Origin: Candidatus Phocaeicola faecipullorum
GTDB taxonomy: Bacteria > Bacteroidota > Bacteroidia > Bacteroidales > Bacteroidaceae
Direction: 5' to 3'
DNA length: 63,800 bases
Assembly (NCBI GenBank): GCA_018884025.1
Contig: JAHLFB010000011.1
Span: 1-63,800, forward strand
This document shows, one piece after another, positions 43,706 through 52,074 of the stretch. The notes beneath the pieces were generated by a model. It was not told the DNA's origin. It did no database searches and worked only from the letters and a program-made list of their open reading frames with translations. The position numbers were made by a program, and so were the translations under genes. Numbering within the stretch: the stretch's first letter is position 1; each line of letters starts with the position of its first letter.

Positions 43706-44758
43706 TCACTCCGGCGTGTTCTCATTTTTCTTGACCAGTTTCTTCATTATGTTACGGTTCATTTCCATCAATTTTCTGTGTTTTTCAGCGATTGATGCCG
43801 ATACCGGTTTACCCTCAATGAAGTCCGTAATATGCTGTAATATGTTATGCGGCTCGTAAACACTGCGTTTCGGTTTTGGAGGACATATCACTTTTAATGC
43901 CGACGGGATAATCTCCACCGTAAGATCTTTAGGTCCAATCATAGGGTCGCCGTCAAAATGGAAAACACCTTCTGTAGCCCTGTGTATGGTGATTTTACTA
44001 TCCTTCATCGTTTTAATCCGGCTGTTCATGTCTATAGTTCTGGTAAACAGCTGAAACGAAAGAGACGGCACATCAAGAACCGTAAAAGGCTCAAGCACTG
44101 TTATATCCATCATGCCATCGGACAGTGAAGCCTGCGGAGCGATATAAGCGTTATTGCCATATTGCGAAGCATTTCCACACGCTATAAGAAAAGCCTTATA
44201 TTTAACCGTACCTTCGGAGTTTTCTATCTCATACGTTTCAGGCTTATAATGAAGACTCTCCTGAAGAGTGTTTTCAAGATAAGTTATGAGCCCTCTGCGT
44301 TTTGAACCTGCAAACTTAAGGCTGACAAAAGCATCGAACCCCACTCCACATGTACAGAAGAAAGGATGACCGGCTATTTTGCCATAATCAATCGTACGCA
44401 CATTGGCATTGTTTATCACCTGCAGCGCTTTCTGATAATCCATAGGTATATGAAGATGGCGCGCCAACCCGTTTCCGGAACCGCATGGAATAATTCCAAG
44501 AGCCGTATCCGAATGTACCAGCGCACGTCCTACTTCGTTTATAGTACCGTCGCCACCGATAGCCACTACAAACGAAACTTTGTCATCGACAGCCTTTGCG
44601 GCTATATCATATGCATGACCGGCATATTCAGTCTTTATAATTCTGGGATTAAATATATTTCTGTTTATATTGGATTCTATATATTGAATTATGGCCTCCT
44701 TGCCCTGGGTGCCAGAAATAGGATTTACAATGAAAATGATGTCCTCCCTTATGTCCAT
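43706..44758 (-). CDS. Diacylglycerol-kinase-family lipid kinase
   Basis: A 350-residue cytoplasmic lipid kinase of the DagK/YegS/sphingosine kinase family. Phosphate-binding motifs are FIVNPISGTQGK and the nucleotide loop VAIGGDGTINEVGRAL, followed by IPCGSGNGLARHL. It could phosphorylate diacylglycerol or a long-chain base. It is divergent from serine palmitoyltransferase, which makes a role in sphingolipid or phospholipid turnover attractive; this link is inferred. The C-terminal 45 residues (KPVSASIAEKHRKLMEMNRN onward) are a charged tail. Confidence 0.9.
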   Translation of the reverse strand: MDIREDIIFIVNPISGTQGKEAIIQYIESNINRNIFNPRIIKTEYAGHAYDIAAKAVDDKVSFVVAIGGDGTINEVGRALVHSDTALGIIPCGSGNGLARHLHIPMDYQKALQVINNANVRTIDYGKIAGHPFFCTCGVGFDAFVSLKFAGSKRRGLITYLENTLQESLHYKPETYEIENSEGTVKYKAFLIACGNASQYGNNAYIAPQASLSDGMMDITVLEPFTVLDVPSLSFQLFTRTIDMNSRIKTMKDSKITIHRATEGVFHFDGDPMIGPKDLTVEIIPSALKVICPPKPKRSVYEPHNILQHITDFIEGKPVSASIAEKHRKLMEMNRNIMKKLVKKNENTPE

Positions 44759-44885
44759 ATTTAGCTAGAGTTGGTTGTCTATGCAAATGTAATACTTATT
44801 TATATATAAATTATCCGGTTTAAATAAAATCTTACTCACTGATACAAAAAACGTTCCATATTGTTATCCTTTGTTGATTTTTTAC

Positions 44886-44893
44886 TATCTTTG
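44886..44893 (+). promoter_or_regulatory. -7 box for spt
   Basis: TATCTTTG, an exact -7 match, 40 nt before the ATG at 44933. A TTG 22 nt upstream is the nearest -33 candidate. Confidence 0.5.
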
Positions 44894-44932
44894 CAGGCTG
44901 TTAAAACAAAGAAAATCTATCAAAAATAGAAT

Positions 44933-46120
44933 ATGGGATTATTACAAGAAAAGTTAAGTAAATTCAGACTCCCGCAAATGTATATGGAGAAGGGGGTTTA
45001 TCCTTATTTCCGCGAAATAGACAGTCATCAGGACACAGAAGTAATGATGGACGGGAAAAAGGTGTTAATGTTCGGATCTAACTCATATATGGGTTTGACA
45101 TACGATCAGAGGATTATTAATGCAGCAATAGAGGCAACCCGTAAATATGGAACAGGGTGTGCAGGCTCAAGGCTACTGAACGGAACACTCGACATCCACG
45201 TACAACTTGAGAAGGAGCTTGCTGAATTTATCGGTAAGGACGAAGCCTTGTGTTTCTCTACTGGTTTCACTGTCAATGAAGGTGTTATCCCACAGCTTGT
45301 AGGACGTGGCGATTATATCATCTGCGACGACCGTGACCACGCATCAATCGTTGACGGCCGCCGTCTGACATTCGCTACACAGCTGAAATACAAGCACAAC
45401 GACATGGAAGCTTTGGAAAAAGAATTGCAGAAATGCGAACCAGACGCCATCAAGCTGATAGTTGTTGACAGTGTATTCTCAATGGAAGGTGATTTGGCAA
45501 ACCTGCCTGAAATAATCCGTTTGAAGAAGAAATATAATGCTACAGTTTATGTTGACGAAGCTCACGGAGTAGGCGTATTCGGACGTAACGGACGCGGAGT
45601 ATGCGACCATTTCGGCCTGACTGACGAAGTGGACCTGATTATGGGTACATTCAGTAAATCGCTTGCATCTATAGGTGGTTTCGTGGCAGCCGATAAAGAC
45701 ATAATAAACTGGTTGCGCCACAACGCACGCTCATACATATTCCAGGCCAGCAGCACACCAGCAGCTACAGCAGCCGCTATGGAAGCTCTTCACATCCTTC
45801 AGACAGAACCGCAGCGCCAGGAAAACTTGTGGAAAATCACAAACTATGCATTGAAACGTTTCCGCGAATGTGGATTTGAAATTGGCGACACAGAAAGTCC
45901 TATCATACCACTTTATGTACGCGACACAGACAAAACTTTCCTTGTAACGAAGATGGCATTTGATGAAGGCGTATTCATCAATCCGGTAATTCCACCTGCA
46001 TGCGCTCCACAGGACACATTGGTAAGATTTGCCCTAATGGCTACTCACACCAAAGAACAAGTTGACTTTGCAATAGACAAACTCTTGAAATGTTTCAAGG
46101 AGTTGGAAATTATAAAGTAA
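44933..46120 (+). CDS. spt: Serine palmitoyltransferase
   Basis: A 395-residue PLP enzyme of the alpha-oxoamine synthase family. It condenses serine and a fatty acyl-CoA to 3-ketosphinganine, the first step of Bacteroides sphingolipid synthesis. The PLP lysine is Lys242 in GTFSKSLASIGG. The substrate loops GSNSYMGLTYD and GTGCAGSRLLNGT and the His-bearing DEAHGVGVFG are present. The related 2-amino-3-ketobutyrate CoA ligase (kbl) is the main alternative. The YMEKGVYPYFREI N-terminus and the absence of a threonine dehydrogenase gene beside it favour SPT. Confidence 0.88.
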   Translation: MGLLQEKLSKFRLPQMYMEKGVYPYFREIDSHQDTEVMMDGKKVLMFGSNSYMGLTYDQRIINAAIEATRKYGTGCAGSRLLNGTLDIHVQLEKELAEFIGKDEALCFSTGFTVNEGVIPQLVGRGDYIICDDRDHASIVDGRRLTFATQLKYKHNDMEALEKELQKCEPDAIKLIVVDSVFSMEGDLANLPEIIRLKKKYNATVYVDEAHGVGVFGRNGRGVCDHFGLTDEVDLIMGTFSKSLASIGGFVAADKDIINWLRHNARSYIFQASSTPAATAAAMEALHILQTEPQRQENLWKITNYALKRFRECGFEIGDTESPIIPLYVRDTDKTFLVTKMAFDEGVFINPVIPPACAPQDTLVRFALMATHTKEQVDFAIDKLLKCFKELEIIK

Positions 46121-46138
46121 CAGACACAATAAACAAAT

Positions 46139-46190
46139 AAAAAAGAGACTGTCTCAACATTGATACTGAGACAGTCTCTTTTGCTTTTTT
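46139..46190. terminator. Bidirectional terminator after spt
   Basis: A perfect 16-bp stem, 46141-46156 with 46167-46182, with A- and T-runs on its two sides. It serves spt and the convergent thioredoxin-like gene. Confidence 0.9.
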
Positions 46191-46239
46191 GTTGTATTCA
46201 TTTATTTCATCTTTCAGGACCCGTACCAACCGACTTGAG

Positions 46240-46734
46240 TCAATTCAAGTACGAGGCTAAATCACCGGCCGAAACATTCTTTGCCACTATCACTCCATCA
46301 TTATCTATCAGATAATTGGCAAATCCTTCTCTCAGGCCAAACTCTTTATAGAGTTCGGATGTCCTGCCGCCTGTTTCATTGTAACAAAGCGAAGATTCCA
46401 GACAATCTTGTTCTACTACCGCATTAAATACAGACTCATAACGGTCCAATGAAACAGATATCATCTTTATACGGTCCGAATTTTTCAATGCATGACATAA
46501 CTCAGCATTCTTCATTCTTGACATAGCGTCATATCCGGCCCAAAAGCTCAACAAAGTATATTTGCCTTCACCGGCATGCAGGTCGAGCGTCTGCTTTTCA
46601 TTTTCAAGAACTGGTATTGGCACCTTATCGCCTGGTACCAGTTTCTCTGTAGGATCTTTCTTCTCAATAAATGAGAAAGAAATTAAGGAACTGAAGACTA
46701 ATACAACAAAAATCGGCTTTACACTTTTAATCAT
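46240..46734 (-). CDS. Thioredoxin-fold protein lacking CxxC
   Basis: A 164-residue exported protein with one N-terminal hydrophobic signal or anchor (about 7-23). The TlpA/AhpC-TSA framework is clear: PGDKVPIPVLENEKQTLDL, then YTLLSFWAGYDAMSRMKN, ISVSLDRYE and YLIDNDGVIVAKN. At the CxxC position it reads D69-A-M-S72, and the cis-proline before YLID is also missing (GFANYLID). It therefore cannot do thiol-disulfide exchange in the usual way. A scaffold, peptide-binding or regulatory role is possible. It is preceded by a 123-nt structured leader. Confidence 0.8.
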   Translation of the reverse strand: MIKSVKPIFVVLVFSSLISFSFIEKKDPTEKLVPGDKVPIPVLENEKQTLDLHAGEGKYTLLSFWAGYDAMSRMKNAELCHALKNSDRIKMISVSLDRYESVFNAVVEQDCLESSLCYNETGGRTSELYKEFGLREGFANYLIDNDGVIVAKNVSAGDLASYLN

Positions 46735-46857
46735 GTAATGTGATTTTGGTTAATACTATCCGAGCCTGTCCTTAACAGGGATTTCACCTCGGAACATTAT
46801 TTCCACGCTGAATTTCCATCACGGAAACCTGTAAACCAGCATGTTTAATTTTTGAAA
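46735..46857 (-). ncRNA. Structured leader RNA of thioredoxin-like gene
   Basis: Read on the minus strand, a stem CATGCTG/CAGCGTG (46837-46843 with 46804-46810) encloses a perfect TTTCC/GGAAA hairpin (46823-46827 with 46813-46817, as plus-strand positions). A second stem CCGAG/CTCGG (46788-46792 with 46760-46764) encloses CCTGT/ACAGG. It begins just after a -7 box and runs to the start codon, without an intrinsic terminator. I could not match it to a known riboswitch class. Confidence 0.5.
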
Positions 46858-46863
46858 TCGTGG

Positions 46864-46871
46864 CAAAGATA
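46864..46871 (-). promoter_or_regulatory. -7 box for leader and thioredoxin-like gene
   Basis: TATCTTTG on the minus strand, an exact -7 match 129 nt before the start codon. It defines a long structured 5' UTR. Confidence 0.5.
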
Positions 46872-47089
46872 AGTATTTTTTACCAAGAGGCATAATATTT
46901 ACATTATTTTTTATGTTGTTAAACATATTTCTATGATATAAATCAATTCGAAGGTGCATTTAAAACAATGTCAAAATGTAAAAAAATCACGTTTATATGG
47001 CTTGTAAAGCATATTTTGATTAACTTTGCGGAATACTAGTAACAAGAATAAATATTCTCTAAAAGAATATCATAAAACAATCAATTTTA
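46872..47089. other. AT-rich DNA between divergent promoters
   Basis: Besides the helicase -7 box (TAACTTTG, plus, 47021-47028, 62 nt before the ATG), nothing distinct is seen. Confidence 0.5.
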
Positions 47090-48355
47090 ATGGAGTTTTC
47101 AGAATTGGATTTAGGCGAAAACGTACTCAGCGCACTTGACGCCATGAATTTTAAAGAGTGTACTCCGGTACAGGAACATACAATACCGGTGTTGTTGGAA
47201 GGTCATGACCTGATTGGCGTAGCACAAACAGGTACGGGAAAAACTGCAGCATACCTTTTGCCTGTACTAAGCAAACTATGCAGCGGTGGATACCCTGAAG
47301 ACTCCATAAACTGTATCATAATGTCCCCTACCCGCGAATTGGCTATACAAATAGACAGACAGATGGAAGCGTTCTCATATTTCATGCCTGTATCAGGAGT
47401 AGCCGTATATGGCGGGAATGACGGTGTACGATTTGAACAGGAGAAAAAAGGTCTGACTCTAGGTGCAGACGTGGTCATTGCCACACCGGGACGCCTGATA
47501 AGCCATATCAGCCTTGGATACGTTGACTTGTCCAAGGTTTCTTTCTTCATTCTGGATGAAGCCGACAGAATGCTTGACATGGGATTTTATGACGACATTC
47601 TGCAAATAGTAAAGCATCTGCCAAAAGAAAGACAGACAATAATGTTTTCGGCAACAATGCCGGAGAAAATCAGACAACTGGCAGAAAATATTCTCAACAA
47701 TCCTGTAGAAGTAAAACTGGCGGTATCAAAACCTGCCGAGAAAATAATACAAGCGGCATACATATGTTATGAAGCGCAAAAGCTAAACATAATAAAAGAC
47801 CTGTTCTCTTCGCAGAAACCCGAAAGAGTAATAATATTCGCATCATCAAAAATCAAGGTAAAAGAAGTCGCAAAAGCATTGTCGCGTATGGGGCACAGTG
47901 TCGGCGAAATGCATTCAGACCTTGAACAAAGCCAAAGAGAAGAAATCCTTCACGAATTCAGAAACGGCAGAGTAAACATACTTGTGGCTACTGACATTGT
48001 GGCCAGAGGTATAGATATTGATGACATAAGACTGGTTATCAATTATGATGTTCCTCATGACTGCGAAGACTATGTACACCGCATAGGACGTACCGCCAGA
48101 GCAAATAACGACGGATGCGCAATAACATTCGTAAACGAAACGGAACAGACAAAATTCTATCAGATAGAGAAATTCCTTGACAAGACAATATACAAGCTGC
48201 AAATACCTGACGAACTGGGAGAAGGTCCGGAATACAAACCTCAAACAGCCAAAAAGAAAGCTTTCTCAAGAAAGGTAAATAGCAAGAAACCCGGAAACAA
48301 AAGAAAGAATTTCAAGAAGAAAGATACAAATACAACAAATAAACAAGGAGAGTAA
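47090..48355 (+). CDS. DEAD-box RNA helicase (RhlE-like)
   Basis: A 421-residue ATP-dependent RNA helicase. Motifs in order are the Q motif (ECTPVQEHTIP), I (AQTGTGKT), Ia (PTRELA), II (LDEADRM), III (SAT), IV-V (IIFASSK, ATDIVARGIDI) and VI (HRIGRTAR). The C-terminal 55 residues are Lys-rich (KKKAFSRKVNSKKPGNKRKN) and probably bind RNA nonspecifically. It acts in ribosome assembly or mRNA turnover, often at low temperature. A HAD-family gene follows after 3 nt. Confidence 0.95.
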   Translation: MEFSELDLGENVLSALDAMNFKECTPVQEHTIPVLLEGHDLIGVAQTGTGKTAAYLLPVLSKLCSGGYPEDSINCIIMSPTRELAIQIDRQMEAFSYFMPVSGVAVYGGNDGVRFEQEKKGLTLGADVVIATPGRLISHISLGYVDLSKVSFFILDEADRMLDMGFYDDILQIVKHLPKERQTIMFSATMPEKIRQLAENILNNPVEVKLAVSKPAEKIIQAAYICYEAQKLNIIKDLFSSQKPERVIIFASSKIKVKEVAKALSRMGHSVGEMHSDLEQSQREEILHEFRNGRVNILVATDIVARGIDIDDIRLVINYDVPHDCEDYVHRIGRTARANNDGCAITFVNETEQTKFYQIEKFLDKTIYKLQIPDELGEGPEYKPQTAKKKAFSRKVNSKKPGNKRKNFKKKDTNTTNKQGE

Positions 48356-48358
48356 TTC

Positions 48359-48790
48359 ATGATAATAGCTGTAGATTTTGACGGAACAATCGTAGAGCAC
48401 AAATATCCATACATAGGCAAGGAGATACCATTTGCCATAGAAACGCTCAAAAAACTGAAAGAAGAAAAACATACTCTGATTTTATGGAGCGTAAGAGAAG
48501 GAAAGTTGCTGGAAGAGGCTATAAACTTCTGCAAGGAAAGAGGGCTGGAGTTCTATGCCGCAAACAGTAATTATCCGGAAGAAAAAACAACACACGACCA
48601 TTTCTCAAGAAAACTGAAAGCCGATTTATTTATCGACGACAGAAATCTTGGAGGATTACCCGACTGGGGTACTATATACAAGATGATAAAAGAGAAATTG
48701 ACATATGAGGATATTTACAATGAATCCGATGACGCATATGAAACATGTCCTAAAAAAAAGAATGGAATATTCAGCAGATTTTTTAAATAA
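48359..48790 (+). CDS. Small HAD-superfamily hydrolase (BT0820-like)
   Basis: A 143-residue HAD-like protein. Motif I is IIAVDFDGTIVEH (Asp6, Asp8), motif II is LILWSVREG, and the C-terminal acidic motif is ADLFIDDRNLGG. It has almost no cap domain. It resembles the Bacteroides BT0820-type proteins with solved structure but unassigned substrate. It starts 3 nt after the helicase stop, so the two are cotranscribed; a link to RNA 5' or 3' phosphates is conceivable but unproven. Confidence 0.85.
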   Translation: MIIAVDFDGTIVEHKYPYIGKEIPFAIETLKKLKEEKHTLILWSVREGKLLEEAINFCKERGLEFYAANSNYPEEKTTHDHFSRKLKADLFIDDRNLGGLPDWGTIYKMIKEKLTYEDIYNESDDAYETCPKKKNGIFSRFFK

Positions 48791-49020
48791 TAAACAATAA
48801 TATAAAGCCTCCGGTAGAACATATTAAGATGCCGTGAAGCTTTATTATTTATCCACATTCCACACATATTTGTGGAATACTTCCACAGCAACTCCTCATA
48901 CTATTTTTCCTTACCCATATTATAAACCAGTGACAAACAAGCTGTTACAGTTTTCAGAAATAAATGGCACATCATTTGGACATAGTTTGGTATAATTATT
49001 AAAAACTAAACTTGTAAAAT

Positions 49021-49326
49021 ATGAAGAAGACATTTGCCACATTAATAATAATCTTGGGAATAGGAAACACATTCGCATTCAACTCTGCAAACAATGACAG
49101 CAAAACAGAACCGACAAAAACTTATAAGACATTCACTTCTATAGACATAAGTGAATTACCAGGCTATATACAGGAAACTATCTTCTTTGAATACAAAGAC
49201 TATATTGTGAGATCTGTGGAAGTAAAAACCGTAAAAGGAATAAACATATATCAGATAACATTGGTTGACAATGAGAATTTTGAATATATCGTCTATATAA
49301 ACGACAAGGGAACAATTATGGAATAA
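49021..49326 (+). CDS. Small secreted PepSY-like protein
   Basis: A 101-residue protein with a Sec signal peptide (about 1-19, cleavage likely after TFA). The mature domain alternates strands and one helix: ELPGYIQETIFFEYKDYIVRSVEVKTVKGINIYQITLVDN...YIVYINDKGTIME. This is the single-repeat PepSY-like or BLIP-like fold common among small Bacteroides periplasmic proteins. Function unknown. It stands alone between two hairpins. Confidence 0.7.
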   Translation: MKKTFATLIIILGIGNTFAFNSANNDSKTEPTKTYKTFTSIDISELPGYIQETIFFEYKDYIVRSVEVKTVKGINIYQITLVDNENFEYIVYINDKGTIME

Positions 49327-49351
49327 CATAATCCCATATACATTGATATTT

Positions 49352-49393
49352 AGCCCATCCGGACAATAAACCTCAGTTCGGGTGGGCTTTTTC
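49352..49393 (+). terminator. Terminator after PepSY-like gene
   Basis: A 13-bp stem with two G-U pairs (49352-49364 with 49376-49388) followed by TTTTT. Confidence 0.88.
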
Positions 49394-49406
49394 CTTAATA
49401 AATTCG

Positions 49407-49414
49407 TATTTTTG
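49407..49414 (+). promoter_or_regulatory. -7 box for MBL-fold gene
   Basis: TATTTTTG lies 24 nt before the ATG at 49439 and 14 nt after the terminator. It supports the shorter start, since the ORF could otherwise begin at 49382 inside the terminator. Confidence 0.5.
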
Positions 49415-49438
49415 CAACATATCACTAAAACAGACTAC

Positions 49439-50158
49439 ATGAAACTAATATATCTACATCACAGCGGATTTGCCATACTGGCAAACACTTTTACCATAAT
49501 AATAGACTATAATGAGGACTCAATATCCGAAAATCAAGGAATATTACACAATGAATTATTAAAGCGCAAAGGCAAAATGTATGTATTGGCAAGCCACTTC
49601 CATGCAGACCATTTCAATAATAATATCATGAAATGGAAAGAACAAAAAGAGGATATCACATACATACTTTCGCGGGATATATATAAGAGGAGAAAAATAG
49701 GAAAAGAAGAAGCCATATGGTTGAAGAAAGGCGAAACATATGAGGATTCAAATATAAAGGTCAAAGCATTCGGCTCTACAGACGTGGGCATTTCGTTTAT
49801 AATTGAAACAGAAGGGAAAACAATATTCCATGCAGGAGATTTAAACAATTGGCACTGGATGGACGAGAGCAGCGAAGATGAATGGAAAAGAGATGAAAAG
49901 AGGTTCATCGATGAAATTGGACAAATAAAAAAAGAATACAACAAAATAGATTTGGCAATGTTTCCAATCGATCCTAGACTTGGAAAAGAGTATATGAGAG
50001 GAGGAATACAATTCATAGAAGCCATAAATACATCAATGTTTATTCCAATGCACTTCTGGAACGATTTTGTCTCTGCAAACAAGTTTCAAACATATGCAAG
50101 AGAACATGGCGTATCATCACCTGACATCAAATACAGAGGACAGGAATTTGATGTCTGA
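49439..50158 (+). CDS. MBL-fold metal-dependent hydrolase
   Basis: A 239-residue metallo-beta-lactamase-fold protein. The chosen start MKLIYLHHSGFAIL gives the typical first strands. The metal motif is ASHFHADHFN, a second ligand is in FHAGDLNNWHW, and the C-terminal His is in FIPMHFWND. It is close to UlaG/YtnP-like hydrolases that act on lactones or phosphodiesters; the substrate is unknown. Confidence 0.85.
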   Translation: MKLIYLHHSGFAILANTFTIIIDYNEDSISENQGILHNELLKRKGKMYVLASHFHADHFNNNIMKWKEQKEDITYILSRDIYKRRKIGKEEAIWLKKGETYEDSNIKVKAFGSTDVGISFIIETEGKTIFHAGDLNNWHWMDESSEDEWKRDEKRFIDEIGQIKKEYNKIDLAMFPIDPRLGKEYMRGGIQFIEAINTSMFIPMHFWNDFVSANKFQTYAREHGVSSPDIKYRGQEFDV

Positions 50159-50223
50159 TAATCTATACCCAAACATGTTTATATCATTTTTATAAAATTC
50201 ATCCACAATAAACAATAAGCAAC

Positions 50224-50601
50224 ATGAAAGTAAAAGGACATTTTGATCATTTCAACATCAATGTAACTAATCTGGAGAAAAGTATAAAATTCTACGAAGA
50301 AGCCTTAGGACTTACTGAACACCATAGGAAAGAGGCTTCCGACGGCTCATTCATTCTGGTTTATCTTACCGATAACAGTTCTAATTTCCTGCTTGAGCTT
50401 ACCTGGCTAAGAGACCATAATGAAGCATACGATTTAGGAGAAAATGAAAGTCATCTGTGCATCAGAGTGGAAGGAGATTATGACGAAGTAAGAAAATTCC
50501 ACAAAGAAATGGGATATGTATGCTTCGAAAATGAGGCAATGGGTTTATATTTCATAAACGATCCAGATGATTACTGGATAGAAATTCTTCCCGTTAAGTA
50601 A
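50224..50601 (+). CDS. VOC/glyoxalase I-like protein
   Basis: A 125-residue vicinal-oxygen-chelate protein with two beta-alpha-beta-beta-beta modules. Likely metal ligands are His9 (HFDHFNINV), Glu59 (LLELTW), His77 (ESHLCIRV) and Glu120 (YWIEILP), the H-E-H-E set of lactoylglutathione lyase. Methylglyoxal detoxification is the best guess. Bacteroides lack abundant glutathione, so another thiol or substrate is possible. Confidence 0.85.
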   Translation: MKVKGHFDHFNINVTNLEKSIKFYEEALGLTEHHRKEASDGSFILVYLTDNSSNFLLELTWLRDHNEAYDLGENESHLCIRVEGDYDEVRKFHKEMGYVCFENEAMGLYFINDPDDYWIEILPVK

Positions 50602-50603
50602 AA

Positions 50604-50637
50604 AAGATCAGGGCGGTAATAAATCCGCCCTTATTTC
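50604..50637. terminator. Short terminator between convergent genes
   Basis: A 7-bp perfect stem, AGGGCGG (50610-50616) with CCGCCCT (50625-50631). It overlaps the stop of the minus-strand gene and has A5 upstream. Confidence 0.6.
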
Positions 50638-51407
50638 CCTAATTTAACATATCCCAACCTGGTATATCTAACTCCACGGCTTTCGTAATGTGACATTACC
50701 TTCGCAGACAATATATGCAGCGTTTCTCCATGTTCAATCACCCTGGAATGACAACTCAATTCATTGGGCGACAGACTTCTGCCTGCAGCTTTTACAAGAA
50801 AGACAAATCGGTTTCCGTCACGGTCGGCCGCCAACACATTCTGGTCAACAAAGAAATCAGGTTTATACGTATCAACCTGCTTTCTAACATTGATAACCTT
50901 AAGCAACAGTTCTTTAAGTTTTCCTCCTTTCTCACCAACAAAATGGCTGACAGAAGAAATCCTGTTTTTGTGTATGGTCAACTCAAAATGTACCATCGAA
51001 AATAATCTCGCCAGCGATATAAGTCTGTCAAAACGGTCGGAATCAGGCTTAAACTTATTTGCCAGCCATAACACATAAGATGGCTCCACATAATAAATCT
51101 CAGCCAATCTCTTACCACGATATTTACCGAAAGGGATTATATCATCAGAACGGCCATAACAGCTTTCAAACTCCGAATTATCAGAACATACCAACTGGAC
51201 ATTGCAATTTTGAAGTATATCCATGGCACGGCCTACAGCCGCCTGAAATGTGACAGAAAGAGTACGTACGAATAAAGGTTGCTGTTCAGGAAACAATCTC
51301 CATAGTGCATAATATGGCCTGAACTCTGTAGCCATACTTATGGCATATACTCCATTAACAGATGTGCGACCATAGTTGAAACTGTCTATCATGCTTGTAT
51401 CATGCAT
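50631..51407 (-). CDS. Protein with exonuclease X-like C-terminal motif
   Basis: A 258-residue protein of unknown function. The start at 51407 is chosen because GAGAGGAGG, a strong ribosome-binding site, lies just upstream. A longer reading from 51503 would begin inside the previous gene's terminator. The centre contains IIPFGKYRGKRLAEI then EPSYVLWLANKF, the small ExoX-like C-terminal or DUF3820-type module found in nucleic-acid enzymes. No nuclease catalytic site is evident around it. The remainder (FRTLS-type strands, then KQVDTYKPDFF) is unassigned. Confidence 0.7.
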   Translation of the reverse strand: MHDTSMIDSFNYGRTSVNGVYAISMATEFRPYYALWRLFPEQQPLFVRTLSVTFQAAVGRAMDILQNCNVQLVCSDNSEFESCYGRSDDIIPFGKYRGKRLAEIYYVEPSYVLWLANKFKPDSDRFDRLISLARLFSMVHFELTIHKNRISSVSHFVGEKGGKLKELLLKVINVRKQVDTYKPDFFVDQNVLAADRDGNRFVFLVKAAGRSLSPNELSCHSRVIEHGETLHILSAKVMSHYESRGVRYTRLGYVKLGK

Positions 51408-51471
51408 AAGAAACCTCCTCTCAAGTTCTTTTATGCAATGTAATAAAAATATAATAATTATACAAGCATAT

Positions 51472-51508
51472 AACAAAAAAAACGGTATGCTTTTAATAAG
51501 CACACCGT
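51472..51508 (-). terminator. Terminator after DUF4293 gene
   Basis: An 11-bp stem with one mismatch (51482-51492 with 51498-51508), a 5-nt loop and a T8 run on the minus strand. Confidence 0.9.
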
Positions 51509-51535
51509 AAAATATAATCAGGTAATAACGAGTTA

Positions 51536-51985
51536 TTATCTTAATCTTTCATATGCCTTTACCAGCATTTCATCCTTACCTATGGCACGTATAGCCAACC
51601 AGTCCAATACAATGCCCACAAAAGGAAGACACACCATCCACGACGGAACAAAAGTTGACTCACCTTTCAGCATAAACACAAATGTAACCAGTGTCACATA
51701 ATAACCTATTGCCAATATAATATTAAAAAGAGTCAGTCTTATTTGTAACATTCTCTTTCTATACAAAAAGATTGTAATCAAAGATATTATTGCAGAGATC
51801 ATCAGTATGGCAAACAGAGCCCATGGTTTATAGTCTTCCACGCCACTTTGATCAATCAAAGAAAGGTTTGTAAACTCTACTATAGAATTATCAGCAGCAA
51901 TAAAACTGCCTATAGGGTTTGACATCACAATAACTGAAAGAATTGCGACAATAAGCAAATACACAGATTGAATACGTTGTATCAT
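51536..51985 (-). CDS. DUF4293 four-TM membrane protein
   Basis: A 149-residue Bacteroidetes-specific membrane protein with four hydrophobic segments (about 7-26, 52-72, 79-105, 115-135). It opens with MIQRIQSVYLLIVAIL, the family signature, and ends in the basic YERLR tail. Function unknown. It follows rpoZ and bamD in an arrangement I associate with this phylum, with a terminator between it and rpoZ. Confidence 0.85.
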   Translation of the reverse strand: MIQRIQSVYLLIVAILSVIVMSNPIGSFIAADNSIVEFTNLSLIDQSGVEDYKPWALFAILMISAIISLITIFLYRKRMLQIRLTLFNIILAIGYYVTLVTFVFMLKGESTFVPSWMVCLPFVGIVLDWLAIRAIGKDEMLVKAYERLR

Positions 51986-52012
51986 AATTTCATTTAATTA
52001 TCTTATTAACAA

Positions 52013-52049
52013 TAAAAAAAGCCGTTCACCATATCGCGAAACGGCTTTT
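52013..52049 (-). terminator. Terminator between rpoZ and DUF4293 gene
   Basis: On the minus strand AAAAGCCGTT pairs with an AACGGC-type arm (52021-52026 with 52040-52045 as core) and continues into T7. It would limit read-through into the DUF4293 gene. Confidence 0.85.
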
Positions 52050-52074
52050 ATCTTTTAGGATTATTACCGGTCTC

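Noticed and set aside
46735..46857. FMN, TPP or cobalamin riboswitch
   Set aside because: GGTGAAATCCC superficially resembles the FMN element, but the remaining conserved blocks of RFN, THI and Cbl elements are missing.
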